Below, one piece after another: positions 11,901-23,169 of a DNA stretch of 64,000 nucleotides (position 1 is the first letter of the stretch; the number at the start of each line of letters is the position of its first letter). Position numbers and translations under genes: made by a program. The notes under the pieces are model-generated. The model searched no databases and was not told where the DNA came from. It saw only the letters and a list, made by a program, of their open reading frames with translations. This DNA comes from Reclinomonas americana ATCC 50394 (Eukaryota; Jakobida; Jakobea; Jakobida): assembly GCA_048213135.1 (NCBI GenBank), contig PS015217.1, positions 84,802-148,801 of the forward strand. The letters run 5' to 3'.

Positions 11901-14900
11901 NNNNNNNNNNNNNNNNNNNNNNNNNNNNNNNNNNNNNNNNNNNNNNNNNNNNNNNNNNNNNNNNNNNNNNNNNNNNNNNNNNNNNNNNNNNNNNNNNNNN
12001 NNNNNNNNNNNNNNNNNNNNNNNNNNNNNNNNNNNNNNNNNNNNNNNNNNNNNNNNNNNNNNNNNNNNNNNNNNNNNNAGAGAGAGAGAGAGAGGAAGAA
12101 GGGAAGAGAACGAGCGAGAGCTGCTTGTGTTACATAGTATTCACAACAGTGAGGGCGAGAAGCTAGAAGAGAGACAAAAACAACTGAGGAACTTGGTGAG
12201 GGACGGGAAATGAGAGAGAGGAAGCAAGAAGGAGCAGCGAAAACGACTTACGATAGCGTTTTCTTTGGCATGCAACACGAACAGTTCTCAGTCGTTCTTG
12301 CTCCCTCTGTATCTCATTCCTACTTTCTCCCTCCCTTCACGTTTATCTCTCTCTTTTCCTCACTCGGATGTCCTCTAAACCTGCCCTCACTGTGCATTTA
12401 GCAACAGGAAAAAGACAAGACGCAAGAGAAAACAGACAGAAGAGAATATCTCCGCGCACAACCGTATTCTTGGCAAGAAGAATTGTGAGGACAAGGAGAG
12501 GACAAGACAGAAACCAGCAGTGAAATAGAGTTCGCCGGCCGTTGCGCTGCTGCCTTTCCCCCTCACAACTCTTATCCTCTTTCCCCTCTTCCTCTTCCTG
12601 TCCCTTTCCCTTTTTTCCCTATCACAAACCTGCGTGGCCGATGGCGCGACCCATCGATTCGGCACCGGCGGCAACGACTCTACTGGACTCTTCTTCAGAT
12701 CCTTGCCCTGCAAAGCGAGATCCTGGCCCGGCTCCTGGCCCTGCAGCCAGTCGGCGCCCACTTGCCGCAAGTACTGCAGGAGCATGAGATTCGCGGCATC
12801 CTTGTGCTTCTTCTTCGAGCGCAGCATGTCACGCATGGTGAACTGCAAAAAGTCCTGCGTCAAGTGGTGTGCGTAGAAGCGGAACGGCGCGCCGAGCATG
12901 CCCGAGTGGCGGTGCAGCAGGCCTGTGGGAGGGTGGTGGTTGGCCAGGGACTTAGACGTGAAATAAAGGCAAGGGGGTGGATGTGGACGTACCCTGAAGG
13001 CTCTTGATCATGGAGATCACGTCGACCATGGCGTTGAGTTCTTCCACATTGTAGTTTTGTCCAAACACCTGTGCGATGGGGGAAAGGGCGAATGAGAATA
13101 GTGCGTGGGATGTGTGTGCGGACAACATAAAGAATCCAAGGCACGAACGATCGCGTCGTTCCATGCACACACATACTATTTCCGCACAAGCATTCTCTCT
13201 CTCCCTCTCTCTCACACTCCCTCTCCTCCTCCAGTCCCCTCGCACTACGCAACTCGGTTATACGCCGACGACGGCTCCTCTTCCTCGCCCTCGGCCACCA
13301 GCCGCGGATGCTGGTACTTCCACGCCAGCTGCTCCAGCAGGCGGGCCTTGATGTCGCTGAGGACCTCCAGACCCTCGCACGACATGGCGAAGACACGCTC
13401 GCAGAAACCCATGTCCTTTTCGGGACCGAGCATGGTCCGTTGCTCGAGCTGCGCCCTCGTCAGCACCTCAAAATAAGGGTGAGACCCACAGAATGCGATG
13501 TACGCACCGTGTTGACCAGCAGCATAAACTTGGCCGAGTAGCTGTTGAAGGCGTGTCGCAGAGCCGGCAGGTGCGTCAGCAACGAATACCTGCGCGATGA
13601 CGGCGGCCGGTGAGGAATGATCGACGGCAATGAACGGTTGTCCAATCACAAACCGTTGCTCCACACGCCGCTCCTCCTGCGGATTGCTCATCACACGCCA
13701 GTCCTCGCTGAACGAAGGGCAATTGCGGAGCACATCGACCACCGTGTACGACATGTCGCCGTACAGCGGCACAATCGGTTGTTCCTGGAGCGGAAATCAG
13801 CAAATGCACTCACGCGCCCGCCCTCTATTGCCTTCTTCCCAACGCACCCTGAACAACTTCTTGCACCCGTCCAGCTTGCACTCGCGATCCAAGCGGAAAT
13901 CCACCGTCGGCTTGTCAATCAGGAAAATGCAAAACGCACACACGCGCACAAAGCAGTGCTTGAGTGCGGGAGTGACAAAGCGACGACTGTCGTAGTTGTC
14001 CAGGCAGTAGTTGATAATGTCGGCGAGCACCAGCGATGCACTGCATGGAGGCGAAAGAGTGAGTAAGCAGACCACATAGAATGCAATGCGAGCAAGGGAG
14101 GACACAGACCCGCTGATGCTGAGCGACGAGCGCAGGCCCTCAATGATGCTCGACTTGTTGGCCAAGAAGTGGAACTGATTCTCCACGTCCTCCATGTGGC
14201 TCGCCACGTCGACCGAGGTGTGGATCTGCGAGAGACACCTGGAGAGAGAGAAAGAGAGAAAGGGTGTGAGTGACACAGCGATAAATGTATCCTGAATGTG
14301 ACTACACACACATACTCACTCATTCACACACACAAACACTCCTTCTCGCTCATTCACAAACACACACACACACTCTCTCTCACCCACTCACTCACACACA
14401 TATACACACACACTCTCCCTCACTCTCTCTCTCTCACGCTCACTCTCTCACTTATTCACACACATCAACACTCTCCATTCACACACAAATACTCATTCTC
14501 ACTCATTCAAACACAAACACTCTCCCTCACACACTCTGTCTTTCTCTCTCACTCACTCACTCATTCAAACACACTCTCTCTATCTCTCTCACTCTCACTC
14601 TCTATCTCTCCCTCACACACACACCTTCTAAAGTACGAAAAGTCGTTCGACAGGCACGCCTTCATGTTCTTGAGGCGATCGAGGCGCATCAGCACGTCGA
14701 GCAACTTGACCAGGTGCTCCAGCGTCATCTCCGACACCACCTCCTTCTTGCGATCGAGCTGCAGAATGTTCTCGAGCACACGCGCAAACACCTTGTGCGC
14801 CTGCGCCACAAACGCCATCAGGCCGCGCACTTTGGCGATCTCCGGCTCCAGAATCTCAAAGTGGCCGCGGTAGATGGCCGCACCGCGATCTGTGGACTGG

Positions 14901-15093
14901 TCGGCGGCGCGGACTTGCGGGAGCGCGCGGGAACATGAGCGGTAGGTGTAGAGGAGGTGGCAGTAGTCCTCGCCGGATTGGAGGAGGTCTTGCTGCGCGC
15001 GCGGATAAGGGGAAGGGATGAGTGAGGGGGAAGGGGGGGAGAGAAGGGAGGGGAAGGGAGGGGAAGGGAGGGACAGGCAAAGGACAATCAGAG

Positions 15094-15138
<45 letters not shown>

Positions 15139-15924
15139 GACGAGAAGAAGATACGAGGTGTAGACTAACAATAGACTAACTACGTAAACGGTAAAAACTA
15201 CAAGTACGAACCAACGTCGTCGTCTTCTCACTCGACGTACNNNNNNNNNNNNNNNNNNNNNNNNNNNNNNNNNNNNNNNNNNNNNNNNNNNNNNNNNNNN
15301 NNNNNNNNNNNNNNNNNNNNNNNNNNNNNNNNNNNNNNNNNNNNNNNNNNNNNNNNNNNNNNNNNNNNNNNNNNNNNNNNNNNNNNNNNNNNNNNNNNNN
15401 NNNNNNNNNNNNNNNNNNNNNNNNNNNNNNNNNNNNNNNNNNNNNNNNNNNNNNNNNNNNNNNNNNNNNNNNNNNNNNNNNNNNNNNNNNNNNNNNNNNN
15501 NNNNNNNNNNNNNNNNNNNNNNNNNNNNNNNNNNNNNNNNNNNNNNNNNNNNNNNNNNNNNNNNNNNNNNNNNNNNNNNNNNNNNNNNNNNNNNNNNNNN
15601 NNNNNNNNNNNNNNNNNNNNNNNNNNNNNNNNNNNNNNNNNNNNNNNNNNNNNNNNNNNNNNNNNNNNNNNNNNNNNNNNNNNNNNNNNNNNNNNNNNNN
15701 NNNNNNNNNNNNNNNNNNNNNNNNNNNNNNNNNNNNNNNNNNNNNNNNNNNNNNNNNNNNNNNNNNNNNNNNNNNNNNNNNNNNNNNNNNNNNNNNNNNN
15801 NNNNNNNNNNNNNNNNNNNNNNNNNNNNNNNNNNNNNNNNGTAAACGGGTAAGGGAACGGAACGGAACGGAAGGTAAGGAACGGAAGGAAGGACGGACGA
15901 ACGAAGACGTAGAGAGAGAGAGGT

Positions 15925-15966
<42 letters not shown>

Positions 15967-16385
15967 AAGATACAGGTGTGACTACAATGCAATCTCGGAA
16001 AAAATCAATGACCAACTGCGCTTCTCATCAGTCACCCGACGCACACTTCTCCGCATCAATCACACGCCAAGCAAAACCTCTCTCACAGCAGAGAGAGCAC
16101 AACACAGAGCGCAAGTTGGCGCGAAATTGAGCTCGCACACCAGCCGCCCACACGCTCACTCGTTCACCACACACACACCAGCATCGCACTCGCCATTGCC
16201 TCCTCTCCACGCACACACTCTCCACACCACACAAACGCGCAAAATGGGGCGCGCGCTTCTTCTGCAAAAAACGCAACGATGATGACGATCGAGTTGAGTT
16301 CGTCGGCGATGCGGTTCGAGGCAAACGCCGCGCGGTCGCCCAAAACGGCAGCAACGCCCGACGCAGAAGATGGAATCACAATGCC
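6973..16385 (-). CDS. CYFIP: CYFIP/Sra-1/PIR121, WAVE complex subunit (N terminus incomplete, one internal exon in a gap)
   Basis: Rac-binding subunit of the WAVE regulatory complex that controls Arp2/3 actin assembly. Exons in coding order: 16278-16385, 14625-14992, 14110-14238, 13848-14040, 13654-13784, 13508-13589, 13254-13466, 12993-13068, 12630-12922, 11416-11581, 11269-11345, 10956-11203, 10541-10811, 10320-10466, 10103-10246, 9892-10035, 9737-9827, 8433-8605, 8280-8371, 7352-7493, 7138-7288 and 6973-7073. Phases agree throughout. Matches to animal CYFIP include LLYTYRSCSRALPQV, LVLADIINYCLDNYD, VPLYGDM, VISMIKSLQG, MWYREFFLEV, LFDEIEAEFNLVFEQF, QRHAQLLGRTVDL, TQRFVRT and HSFGDGFLWAG. 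The visible exons give about 1180 codons; animal proteins have about 1250. The missing roughly 115 residues between 9737 and 8605 fit the 403-N gap at 9017-9419. The start codon is not seen; it should lie upstream of 16385, possibly in the 16480-16605 gap. Five introns start GTTGCG. Confidence 0.96.
7600..8060. repeat. GA-rich microsatellite and gap in a CYFIP intron
   Basis: GA dinucleotide and GAGAGTA runs flank the N run 7737-7970, between the CYFIP exons 7352-7493 and 8280-8371. On the coding strand this is a pyrimidine tract leading to the acceptor at 7494. Confidence 0.9.
8606..9736. repeat. GA repeat, GTAC-rich stretch and gap (CYFIP intron or lost exon)
   Basis: A (GA)n block at about 8829-8918 is followed by an unusual run rich in TACGTAC and GTAGTAAGTA at 8920-9016, then a 403-N gap (9017-9419), then more GA-rich sequence. 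At least one CYFIP exon must be hidden here. The TACG-rich edges recur beside other gaps (15175-15240, 32160-32200 and 32303-32400). Confidence 0.85.
11582..12629 (-). other. Long CYFIP intron with purine/pyrimidine ends
   Basis: Read on the coding strand, this intron starts with GTTTGTGATAGGG followed by G/A-rich sequence. It contains a 407-N gap (11672-12078) and GA/CT repeats, and ends in C/T-rich sequence before the CTTTCGCAG acceptor. No exon is apparent in the visible part. Confidence 0.8.
14250..14624. repeat. CA/CT-rich microsatellite in a CYFIP intron
   Basis: Interspersed CACACA and CTCTCT runs with ACTCATTCACA-type units lie between the CYFIP exons 14110-14238 and 14625-14992. No gene signal. 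Confidence 0.85.
14993..16277. repeat. CYFIP intron with (GA)n, a 600-N gap and GGAAC/ACGG-rich edges
   Basis: GA repeats at 15096-15136 and 15908-15960 bracket the N run 15241-15840. The exons on both sides meet in phase 0 and in register with animal CYFIP, so no coding sequence need be missing here. Confidence 0.85.
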
Positions 16386-16662
16386 CTAAGAGAGAGAGAA
16401 GGAGAGAGTGAGTGCAAAGAGTGAGTGAGGGAAGTGTGAGAGTATGCAAAGTGTGTGCACGTGTTGCAAAGTGTGTGCANNNNNNNNNNNNNNNNNNNNN
16501 NNNNNNNNNNNNNNNNNNNNNNNNNNNNNNNNNNNNNNNNNNNNNNNNNNNNNNNNNNNNNNNNNNNNNNNNNNNNNNNNNNNNNNNNNNNNNNNNNNNN
16601 NNNNNTCTCTCTCTCTTCTTCTTCTTCTTCTTCTTCTTCTCTCTTCTTCTTCTTCTTCTTCT

Positions 16663-16741
<79 letters not shown>

Positions 16742-16854
16742 CTCTCTCTCTCTCTCTTCTTGTTCTTGTTCTTCTTCTTCTTCTTCTCCTCCTCCTCCGC
16801 TTCTTCCTTCTCTCACTGCGTTGTTCTCTTTGTTTCATTTCGATGCTTTTGCAG
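16386..16854. promoter_or_regulatory. Divergent 5' region between CYFIP and the DUF962 gene
   Basis: This stretch separates the 5' parts of two divergently transcribed genes. It holds a GTGTGCAC-type repeat, a 126-N gap (16480-16605) and CT/CTT repeats to about 16815. The first exons of both genes, and any shared promoter, should be here or in the gap. No core promoter motif could be picked out. Confidence 0.4.
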
Positions 16855-17663
16855 GAGTTCCGCTCCCGGCTACAAGTCCTTCGAGGCGTTCTACCCGTTC
16901 TACATTGGTCAGCACAGGGATCCGACCAATCGCCTGCTGCATGTCATTGGTGCGTGGAGGAAGACAACTTGCGTTCTCTCCTTACTTCACTCTCTGTTTC
17001 TTTGTCAATTGCAACTGAAGACTCCTTCGTCGATCACTAGTCTCTCCGAGCCAGTTATCCTTACCGTCCGAGTTCCTCCTCTGGACACTCCTGTTATCTC
17101 CTCATCCTTGAGTCCTTTGTCTGAGCATTCGGCGAGCGCCTTTGCTCCCTGTCACCCCTGGGTCTCTGACACTCTCTGCTCCTCGGCTCTTCTCGAGCCT
17201 GTGCTCTTCTCGAGCCTGTGCTCTTCCCGAGCCTGTACTCTTCCCGAGCCGGTGCTCTTCTCGTGCTCTCACCGCATTTTTTCCATTCTCTTCCCAGTCA
17301 CTCGCTCTCCTCCGAACCTGTGCTCTATCCCCTCTTCCCTCCATCTCCGTTCTCATTTCCTTCCCCACCAGGCACCACCCTCGCCATGCTCTCCCTGGTC
17401 TACGTCATCCTGTTCGGATCGGTGACCAGCGTGTGGATGCCGCTGGTGATTGGCTACGGTTTTGCTTGGGTCGGCCATTTTGTGTTTGGTTCGTAGCTCT
17501 CCACACAACTCTCCTCCTCCGTGCCGAATTGCTCATCACTCGCACAGAGAAGAACCGACCGGCCACCTTCAAGTACCCTCTGTACAGCCTCATGGGCGAC
17601 TTTGTCATGGCTTACGAGGTGTACACGGGCAAGCGCCCGATTAACGAGCCCCGCCACAAGTGA
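16855..17663 (+). CDS. Mpo1-like (DUF962) membrane protein, 5' exon missing
   Basis: Small multi-pass ER-type protein of the Mpo1-like/DUF962 family; the yeast member is a fatty-acid alpha-oxidation dioxygenase. Exons 16855-16949, 17372-17488 and 17548-17663 join in phase, with TGA at 17661-17663. Family signatures: YKSFEAFYPFYIGQH, DPTNRLLHVIG, a hydrophobic segment (TTLAMLSLVYVILFG), VIGYGFAWVGHFVFE and KNRPATFKYPLYSLMGDF. The conserved histidines (H in the QHRDPTNR region, RLLH and GHF) are present. The first visible exon starts mid-codon, so a short upstream exon with the start codon is unseen. The activity is inferred from the family only. Confidence 0.9.
17160..17270. repeat. 17-bp minisatellite in DUF962 intron 1
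   Basis: Several imperfect copies of a GAGCCTGTGCTCTTCTC-like unit lie within the intron 16950-17371. Confidence 0.8.
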
Positions 17664-17925
17664 AGCGCGCGTGCTGTCTCCTCCGGCGAGAGTGGGTGGG
17701 AGGACTACACAACTGAATGAGTGGTGCGTTAAATGAACGACATAAGCTGCCGAGGGATGCGCAAGTGAGTGAGTCAGCTAGCAGGATTCTGTGGACTTGT
17801 GGACTCTAGTATGTGGTGCAAGTGGCGAGATTGTTCAACGAAAGCGAGCTAACCTTTTTCCCATGTTCAAATTCATCATTTTTAATCACAAACACACGCT
17901 GATACTTCACACCCATCACCACTCT

Positions 17926-19722
17926 TCACGACTTGGGCGGTGAGAGTGCGGTCGACGATTGCGGAGGCGACACGAGACCAACTGGCTCACGCCTTTTCGC
18001 GTCCTGACACATCACCGAGGGCACGTAATCGGAGCCACCCGAGTCGGCACCTCCAGGCGTCGACAAAAGGCTTGTCTGCGAGGTACCGCCTCGCTGCGAT
18101 GCGATACAAGAGAAATTGAGAACCACAAAATCGACTAAGGCTGATCTCTCTCATTGGACTCCTCGCCAATCCCTCCCGCGCACCACAATAGCACAATATC
18201 CGTGCAGTGCCCGTAGCATTCGAAACTCAAGACTCAATCATACACCTCTCTCACACAGTCGCGTCTGTCACCCCTCTCTCGATCTCTCTGTCGACTCCTC
18301 TCCATGACCGATGACATCCCTCTCTCACTGTGGGCAGAGATGCAAGCTCGCACCTCCGCACCAGCCTCTCTCTCTCTCTCTCTCTCTCTCCTTCCCTTTC
18401 CCTCCCNNNNNNNNNNNNNNNNNNNNNNNNNNNNNNNNNNNNNNNNNNNNNNNNNNNNNNNNNNNNNNNNNNNNNNNNNNNNNNNNNNNNNNNNNNNNNN
18501 NNNNNNNNNNNNNNNNNNNNNNNNNNNNNNNNNNNNNNNNNNNNNNNNNNNNNNNNNNNNNNNNNNNNNNNNNNNNNNNNNNCGGCGACATGGGCGACGG
18601 CGAGCCGCCGAAATCGTCGGCACCATCCGGCACGCGCTTCCTGCCGTGCCGGCGGCGATTCTTTCGCGGCAGCGGTCTGGGCAGGCCGCTGGTGGGCGAG
18701 TACTCCACCAGAGGACCGCTGCTGGGTGAGAGGAGTAGCGAGTTGTCGCCCGGTGAATTCGACGAGGCGGTGGATAGGGCGCGCGGTGAGGGCGCCGTCG
18801 TCGTCAGCAGGCTCGCACCAACCAGCGGTATGCCGTCGTCGCCCATGGTAGTGACCGACACGCTGAGGTTGCGTCGACTGCGCGACGGTGGCGGCGACGA
18901 GCCCGTATGCGTGGTCGCCGTGGTCGTTGTTGTCGTCGCCGAGTCGCTGTTGGCGGGCGAACCGGGAAACGAGTCGTGCAGCATGTTGGCGGACACCGCG
19001 GCGGTCAAGTGTTGTTGCAGGCGCGGCGGGAGTGCCACGCCGGGGATTTTGGGGGGTGAGAGGCTCTGCGCTGAGATGTGAGAAAACAAAGAGGGAAGGG
19101 AGTTAGGAGGGAGAGATGAGGAAAGCACCGTTCTCCTCGTCGTGTCGCCGAGCGAGTAGCGATGCGTGTTGGGGGCCGACATGACGGCCAGATCGGGCAC
19201 ACTCATGCGCGGACTGCGCACCGAGTTGAGTGGCGATTCGTGAAAGCCAAAGGTGGCGGTGCGCGACAGCGCCGCGGCCAGCGAGGCGTGCAGAGAGATA
19301 CCGCCGTTGGGCGGCGAGCCGGCAGACGACGACGTTGACGAGGTCGGTGTGGTCATGCCGCCACCACCGCCGCCGCCAGCCGCCGCCGCTGCGTAGGAGA
19401 CGCCGAGCGTTGATGGACTGCCGATGCGGCGGGCCGATGGTCTTCCTACAAGGGGGGATAAAGGACGACGAGTCAGGGAGAAAAAAACGGGAGAGGAGGG
19501 TGGCAAGGGAGTGACGAACCGAGGCGACCTCCTTCAGTGGCGGCCAGGCGGGTTGACTGTGGGGGGTGCGAGTGATGAGGACGGCAGCGAGGGAGAACGC
19601 AAGGGCTGATTGTCAAACACGCTACATCGCCCTCTAAACTTCCTCTCACTCATTCCTTCAACTGCATCCCACCTCTTCTCACGTTCCCGCTGTCTTCTTC
19701 CCGCATCTCGCTTCCTTTGGAG

Positions 19723-19753
<31 letters not shown>

Positions 19754-19789
19754 NNNNNNNNNNNNNNNNNNNNCTCGCTCTCTCTCTTC

Positions 19790-19842
<53 letters not shown>

Positions 19843-20809
19843 ACAAGCGCACTATGCCCTCTGCACTGTAGTCATTCCACATCTTCTCACGGTATCCCCT
19901 TGTCTTGTTGCTTTCATCTCGCTTCCTCCAGTGCTTGCTTTACCGCTCGGTCTCTCCCTTTTTTCATCATCTTCTTAACCTCTCTCTCGCATACGCGCAC
20001 TGTGCCCTGCACCTTCTCACGCTTTCCCCCAGCCATCTTATCTTGCCCAGCTGCCTAGAGTTCTTCCTATTGCCGTCTCCTCCAACTCTTCTTCTCCTTT
20101 CGTCACCCACAACCACTCTATTTCTCCTTCATCTCGCCTCCTTCTGTGCTTCGTCTTTTGTCTTTCTTCTCCTCATTTCTCTCTCTTTCTCTCTCGCATA
20201 TGCGCACTGCGCCCTGCACCTTCTCGCGCTTCCCCCCAGCAATCTTCTCTCCCGTCTCCTCCTCCCCATCTTCTCCTTCTTCACCCTCAGCTCTCACTTT
20301 CCCTCCATCTTCATCTCGCTTCCTTCTGTGCTCCGTCTCCTCCTCCCCATCTTCTCCTTCTTCACCCTCAGCTCTCACTTTCCCTCCATCTTCATCTCGC
20401 TTCCTTCTTCACCGCTTACCCTTCTTCCCACCCATCCCTCCTCCCCCTCCTTCTCCCCATGCCCTTCTCCCTCCCTCCCTTCCTCTATTACCACGCAACA
20501 TGCTGCGCCGACATTGACCCACTCGGCGCCGTCAGCATTGTCAAATCGAGTTCCGGTCGCGCCATGCCCGAAGCCGGTGTTGGTAATCGCGTATTCGGAC
20601 TGCTGCCCTGATCCAGCTTCATCACTCGCCGCCTCTCCCGCTACAATGAAGGAGGAGAGAGAGATATTGAGAGAGAGATGAGATAGAGAGAGAGAGAGAG
20701 AGTGGAGATGAGGGAGAGAGAGAGAGAGAGAGTGGAGATCAGAGAGAGAGAGAGAGAGAAGAGATAGAGATAGAGATAGAGATAGATATAGATATAGAGA
20801 GAGAGGGGT

Positions 20810-20848
<39 letters not shown>

Positions 20849-20884
20849 TGGAGGGAGAGAGTGGAGAAGAGAGTAGGAGGTGGA

Positions 20885-20916
<32 letters not shown>

Positions 20917-21412
20917 TGAGTGTATGAGTGTGTAAGCAGCTTGTTCGTATTCGACGTGTGTGAGAAGAGAGACGGAAGAGAACGACGAGTGTGTGTGAGA
21001 GAGCGGGGATTGTGTGTGTGCGAGAGAGAGAGAGAGAGCAGGAGAGAGAGAGAGAGAGAGAGCGAGAGTGAATATGTGAATGTGTCAATACGCGATTACA
21101 AGCGTCTCTCTCTCCTCCTCTTCCCCTCATCTCTCTCTCTCTCTCACACACACACACTCACACACTCACACGCACACACGCACACTCTCTGCCTTCTCTC
21201 TCACACACACACGCACTCCTTCTTCCATCCCTCTCCATCAACACACACTCGCAACTCCCCTCTTTCCCTTCCCTTCTCCCCACCCTTCCCGCCACTCTCT
21301 CTTTCTCTGTGCGTCACTCAACATTAGGCACAAACGTGTACGCCGTCGCCGGCACATCACCACCACCATTCGTCGCAGTGTCATCATCGACCGACATGAT
21401 CGCGCCACTCAT
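17926..21412 (-). CDS. Ser/Pro/Thr-rich protein of unknown function
   Basis: I do not recognise this protein. Exons in coding order: 21323-21412 (ATG at 21412), 20500-20640, 19520-19556, 19129-19445, 18583-19065 (runs into the gap 18407-18582) and 17926-18093 (stop 17926-17928). Phases agree between all intact junctions. It starts MSGAIMSVDDDTATNGGGD and is largely disordered: many SP/TP sites (SSPNTRLPTPASG, SPPKIPGVALPP, SPSSGPL), a poly-Ala/poly-Gly run near 19370, a poly-Thr run near 18930, and a basic RKNRRRHGRKR segment near 18650. Such composition suggests a phosphoregulated scaffold or regulatory protein, but no domain is visible. It is convergent with the DUF962 gene, 262 bp apart. 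The first intron starts GTTGAG and the second GTTGCG. Confidence 0.6.
19560..20499. repeat. CT-rich repeats and a 77-bp tandem duplication in an intron
   Basis: Two CT dinucleotide tracts flank a 20-N gap (19754-19773). Further on, segments of about 75-80 bp repeat imperfectly: the CATCTCGCTTCCT...TGC unit at 19870-20230, then a near-exact CTCCTCCCCATCTTCTCC...CTTCCTTCT duplication at 20257-20410. All of it is intronic in the Ser/Pro-rich gene. Confidence 0.8.
20641..21322. repeat. GA and GT/CA microsatellites in intron 1 of the Ser/Pro-rich gene
   Basis: (GA)n with GATA variants fills 20650-20930. GTGTGA-rich sequence follows, then CT/CA repeats at 21130-21300. No exon evidence. Confidence 0.85.
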
Positions 21413-21941
21413 CGCATCACGATCGCCGCCGCCGCCGACATTGCGCGACGAGAGCGCACTCACTCGTGATCGCGCAGTCATTCCACCAACACCAACTAGC
21501 CTCTTCGCAACCCGAACAAATGACTAGCCGAGTCAAACCAACAGACGAAAAAAGTGCGACTGTTTGCAAAGGCATACACTCTCAATCTCTCCGCCTTCCG
21601 TCTCCCCTTTCTTTTTAGCGAGAAAAAAAGATTGAAAAACGACGACGACGACGAGAGACAAGAGATGCGAAGCTCAAGGGGCATCCAAAGCACAATATAT
21701 AAAAAAAACAAAAGGGATAAATAATGAGTGGTGCAGGAGAGAGAGAGAGAGATGGCGGACACGCAACGCAGCAGAGAGGAGGGTAGAAGAGAGCATCTTC
21801 CCTCCACCCCACGCCTCACGCGCCACGCCACACACCCCCTACACACACACACTCGGATGAAGTTTAAAGGGCGTGTGCAGAACGAATAAGAGGTGACAGC
21901 AGGGTGCTCATCACAGCCCGTCGCGATGCACTGGGGGCAAT
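21413..21941. other. Intergenic region between the Ser/Pro-rich gene and PLAC8
   Basis: Upstream region of the Ser/Pro-rich gene and downstream region of PLAC8, both on the minus strand. It contains an A-rich stretch with ATATATAAAAAAAAC near 21695-21712 and a short GA run near 21737. No gene is apparent. Confidence 0.5.
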
Positions 21942-22686
21942 TCAGGCAGCCGGCGGCGCCTTGATGCCAAAGTTGTCGGGCATGCCACCATGCTCCACCA
22001 TCTCGACCAGGTTCTGGCCTGTAAATATCACGGAAAAATACATAGTCAGTCATCAACCGTCTTGTTTGATGAGAAAAAGAGACACAAACCGATGAAGCAC
22101 GGCATGCAGCACCACGAGAGCAGGCAGTCCATGGTGTTGTCCGACTGTGTGTGTTTCGCAAGCAAGTCACGTCAGCACATGCACAAACTGACCAACTCAT
22201 CAACAAACGCAACGTCGTAGCCGTTCTTCTTGCGGTAGCCCTGGCGCAGCTGGTAGGGGTTGGCGCCTGTTACATTAAAAGAAGTGTAAGTACGATGATG
22301 ACGACGATGACAATGAATAGATTGCGCGCGAAAAATCATGTGAAAAAAACGCAACAGCAGATGTAATCGTGCCACGTCACCTCGCGACCGTCAAGCCACG
22401 TGCTGCGAAGAGAGAGAGAGAGAGAGCCAGTGTGAGTGAGTTCGAAAGCGTGCGAACAAAGATGTCGCGAAATGTCTCGCCTCCCCCCCCCCCACACACA
22501 CTCACCGGGCCTGAGCGTTGGGGATGCAGTAGCAGCACCATGCGCACAGGCACAGACGCGGCTTGCCAAAGCAGGAGAACTGTGGCGGAAAAAAACACAC
22601 AATACGTCACTCACTTTTTTGTGTCATGATGCATTCCTACCCCCACACAAAAACGCAACGATCGAGGCCTCAAACGCCTTGCCCAT
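21942..22686 (-). CDS. PLAC8-family cysteine-rich protein, complete
   Basis: Small Cys-rich protein of the PLAC8 family, typically membrane-associated; members act in cell-size control, cadmium resistance or Ca2+ handling in different lineages. Six short exons: 22660-22686 (ATG at 22686), 22506-22579, 22356-22402, 22214-22266, 22090-22144 and 21942-22018 (TGA 21942-21944), giving 110 residues in a consistent frame. Seen: start MGKAFEASI, FSCFGKPRLCLCAWCCYC, a Tyr/Arg-rich centre ANPYQLRQGYRKKNGYD, and the diagnostic DCLLSWCCMPCFIGQN, equivalent to the family DC..HC.C.PCALCQ segment. Three of five introns start GTTGCG. The substrate or pathway cannot be read from the sequence. Confidence 0.9.
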
Positions 22687-23169
22687 TGTAGATGATCAAG
22701 AGTCTGCGTGCGCGCGGAGAGAGAGTGTGAGCGAGACGGTTGACGTTTGATAGGTCAGTTGAGAGAGAAAAGGCGTCAGTTGAGCAGGAGTTGGGATAAG
22801 CAACAGGTGCACACACACACACAAAAAGGCGCGCACAGTGGGGCGCGGAGGAAGAGAAAGAGCGGAAAAAGGGGGCGAGGGGGAAGGAAAAAGGGACCGA
22901 AACATGGCCGAAATGTGCCCAGGCGACTCGCCACACAAAAAGTGACGCAACACACGCGCAAAAAAAGAAAAACACAAAACAAGAACAGCGTCATGACAAC
23001 GCAGAGCAGGCAAGGCGGCGGAAGAGAAGAAGAAGAATGAGAGAGAGAAAAAAGTTGCATCGTCATCGCATGATGCAGAGATGCGATGCGCGCGCCAATA
23101 CACAAACCTTAAATGATAAGTGACAATGCCGCGCCGCGAGCCACATTGTGACTGTCACAACCCCATGCT
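22687..23169. promoter_or_regulatory. Divergent intergenic region between PLAC8 and the 1360-residue gene
   Basis: 483 bp separate the two start codons. The region is A- and C-rich with a short CA run (about 22810-22823) and AG-rich runs, without long microsatellites. It must hold the 5' UTRs and promoters of both genes, but no TATA-type or initiator motif stands out. Confidence 0.4.

Noticed and set aside
20375-21157. Reading exon 20500-20640 in the EYAITNTGFGHG frame
   Set aside because: That frame does not match the phase of the exons on either side. The frame giving RVMKLDQGSSPNTRLPTP joins in phase with both neighbours.
21690-21715. TATATA-like element as promoter of the Ser/Pro-rich gene
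   Set aside because: It lies about 285 bp from the start codon in an A-rich stretch, with no transcript start data and no comparable motif in front of other genes here.
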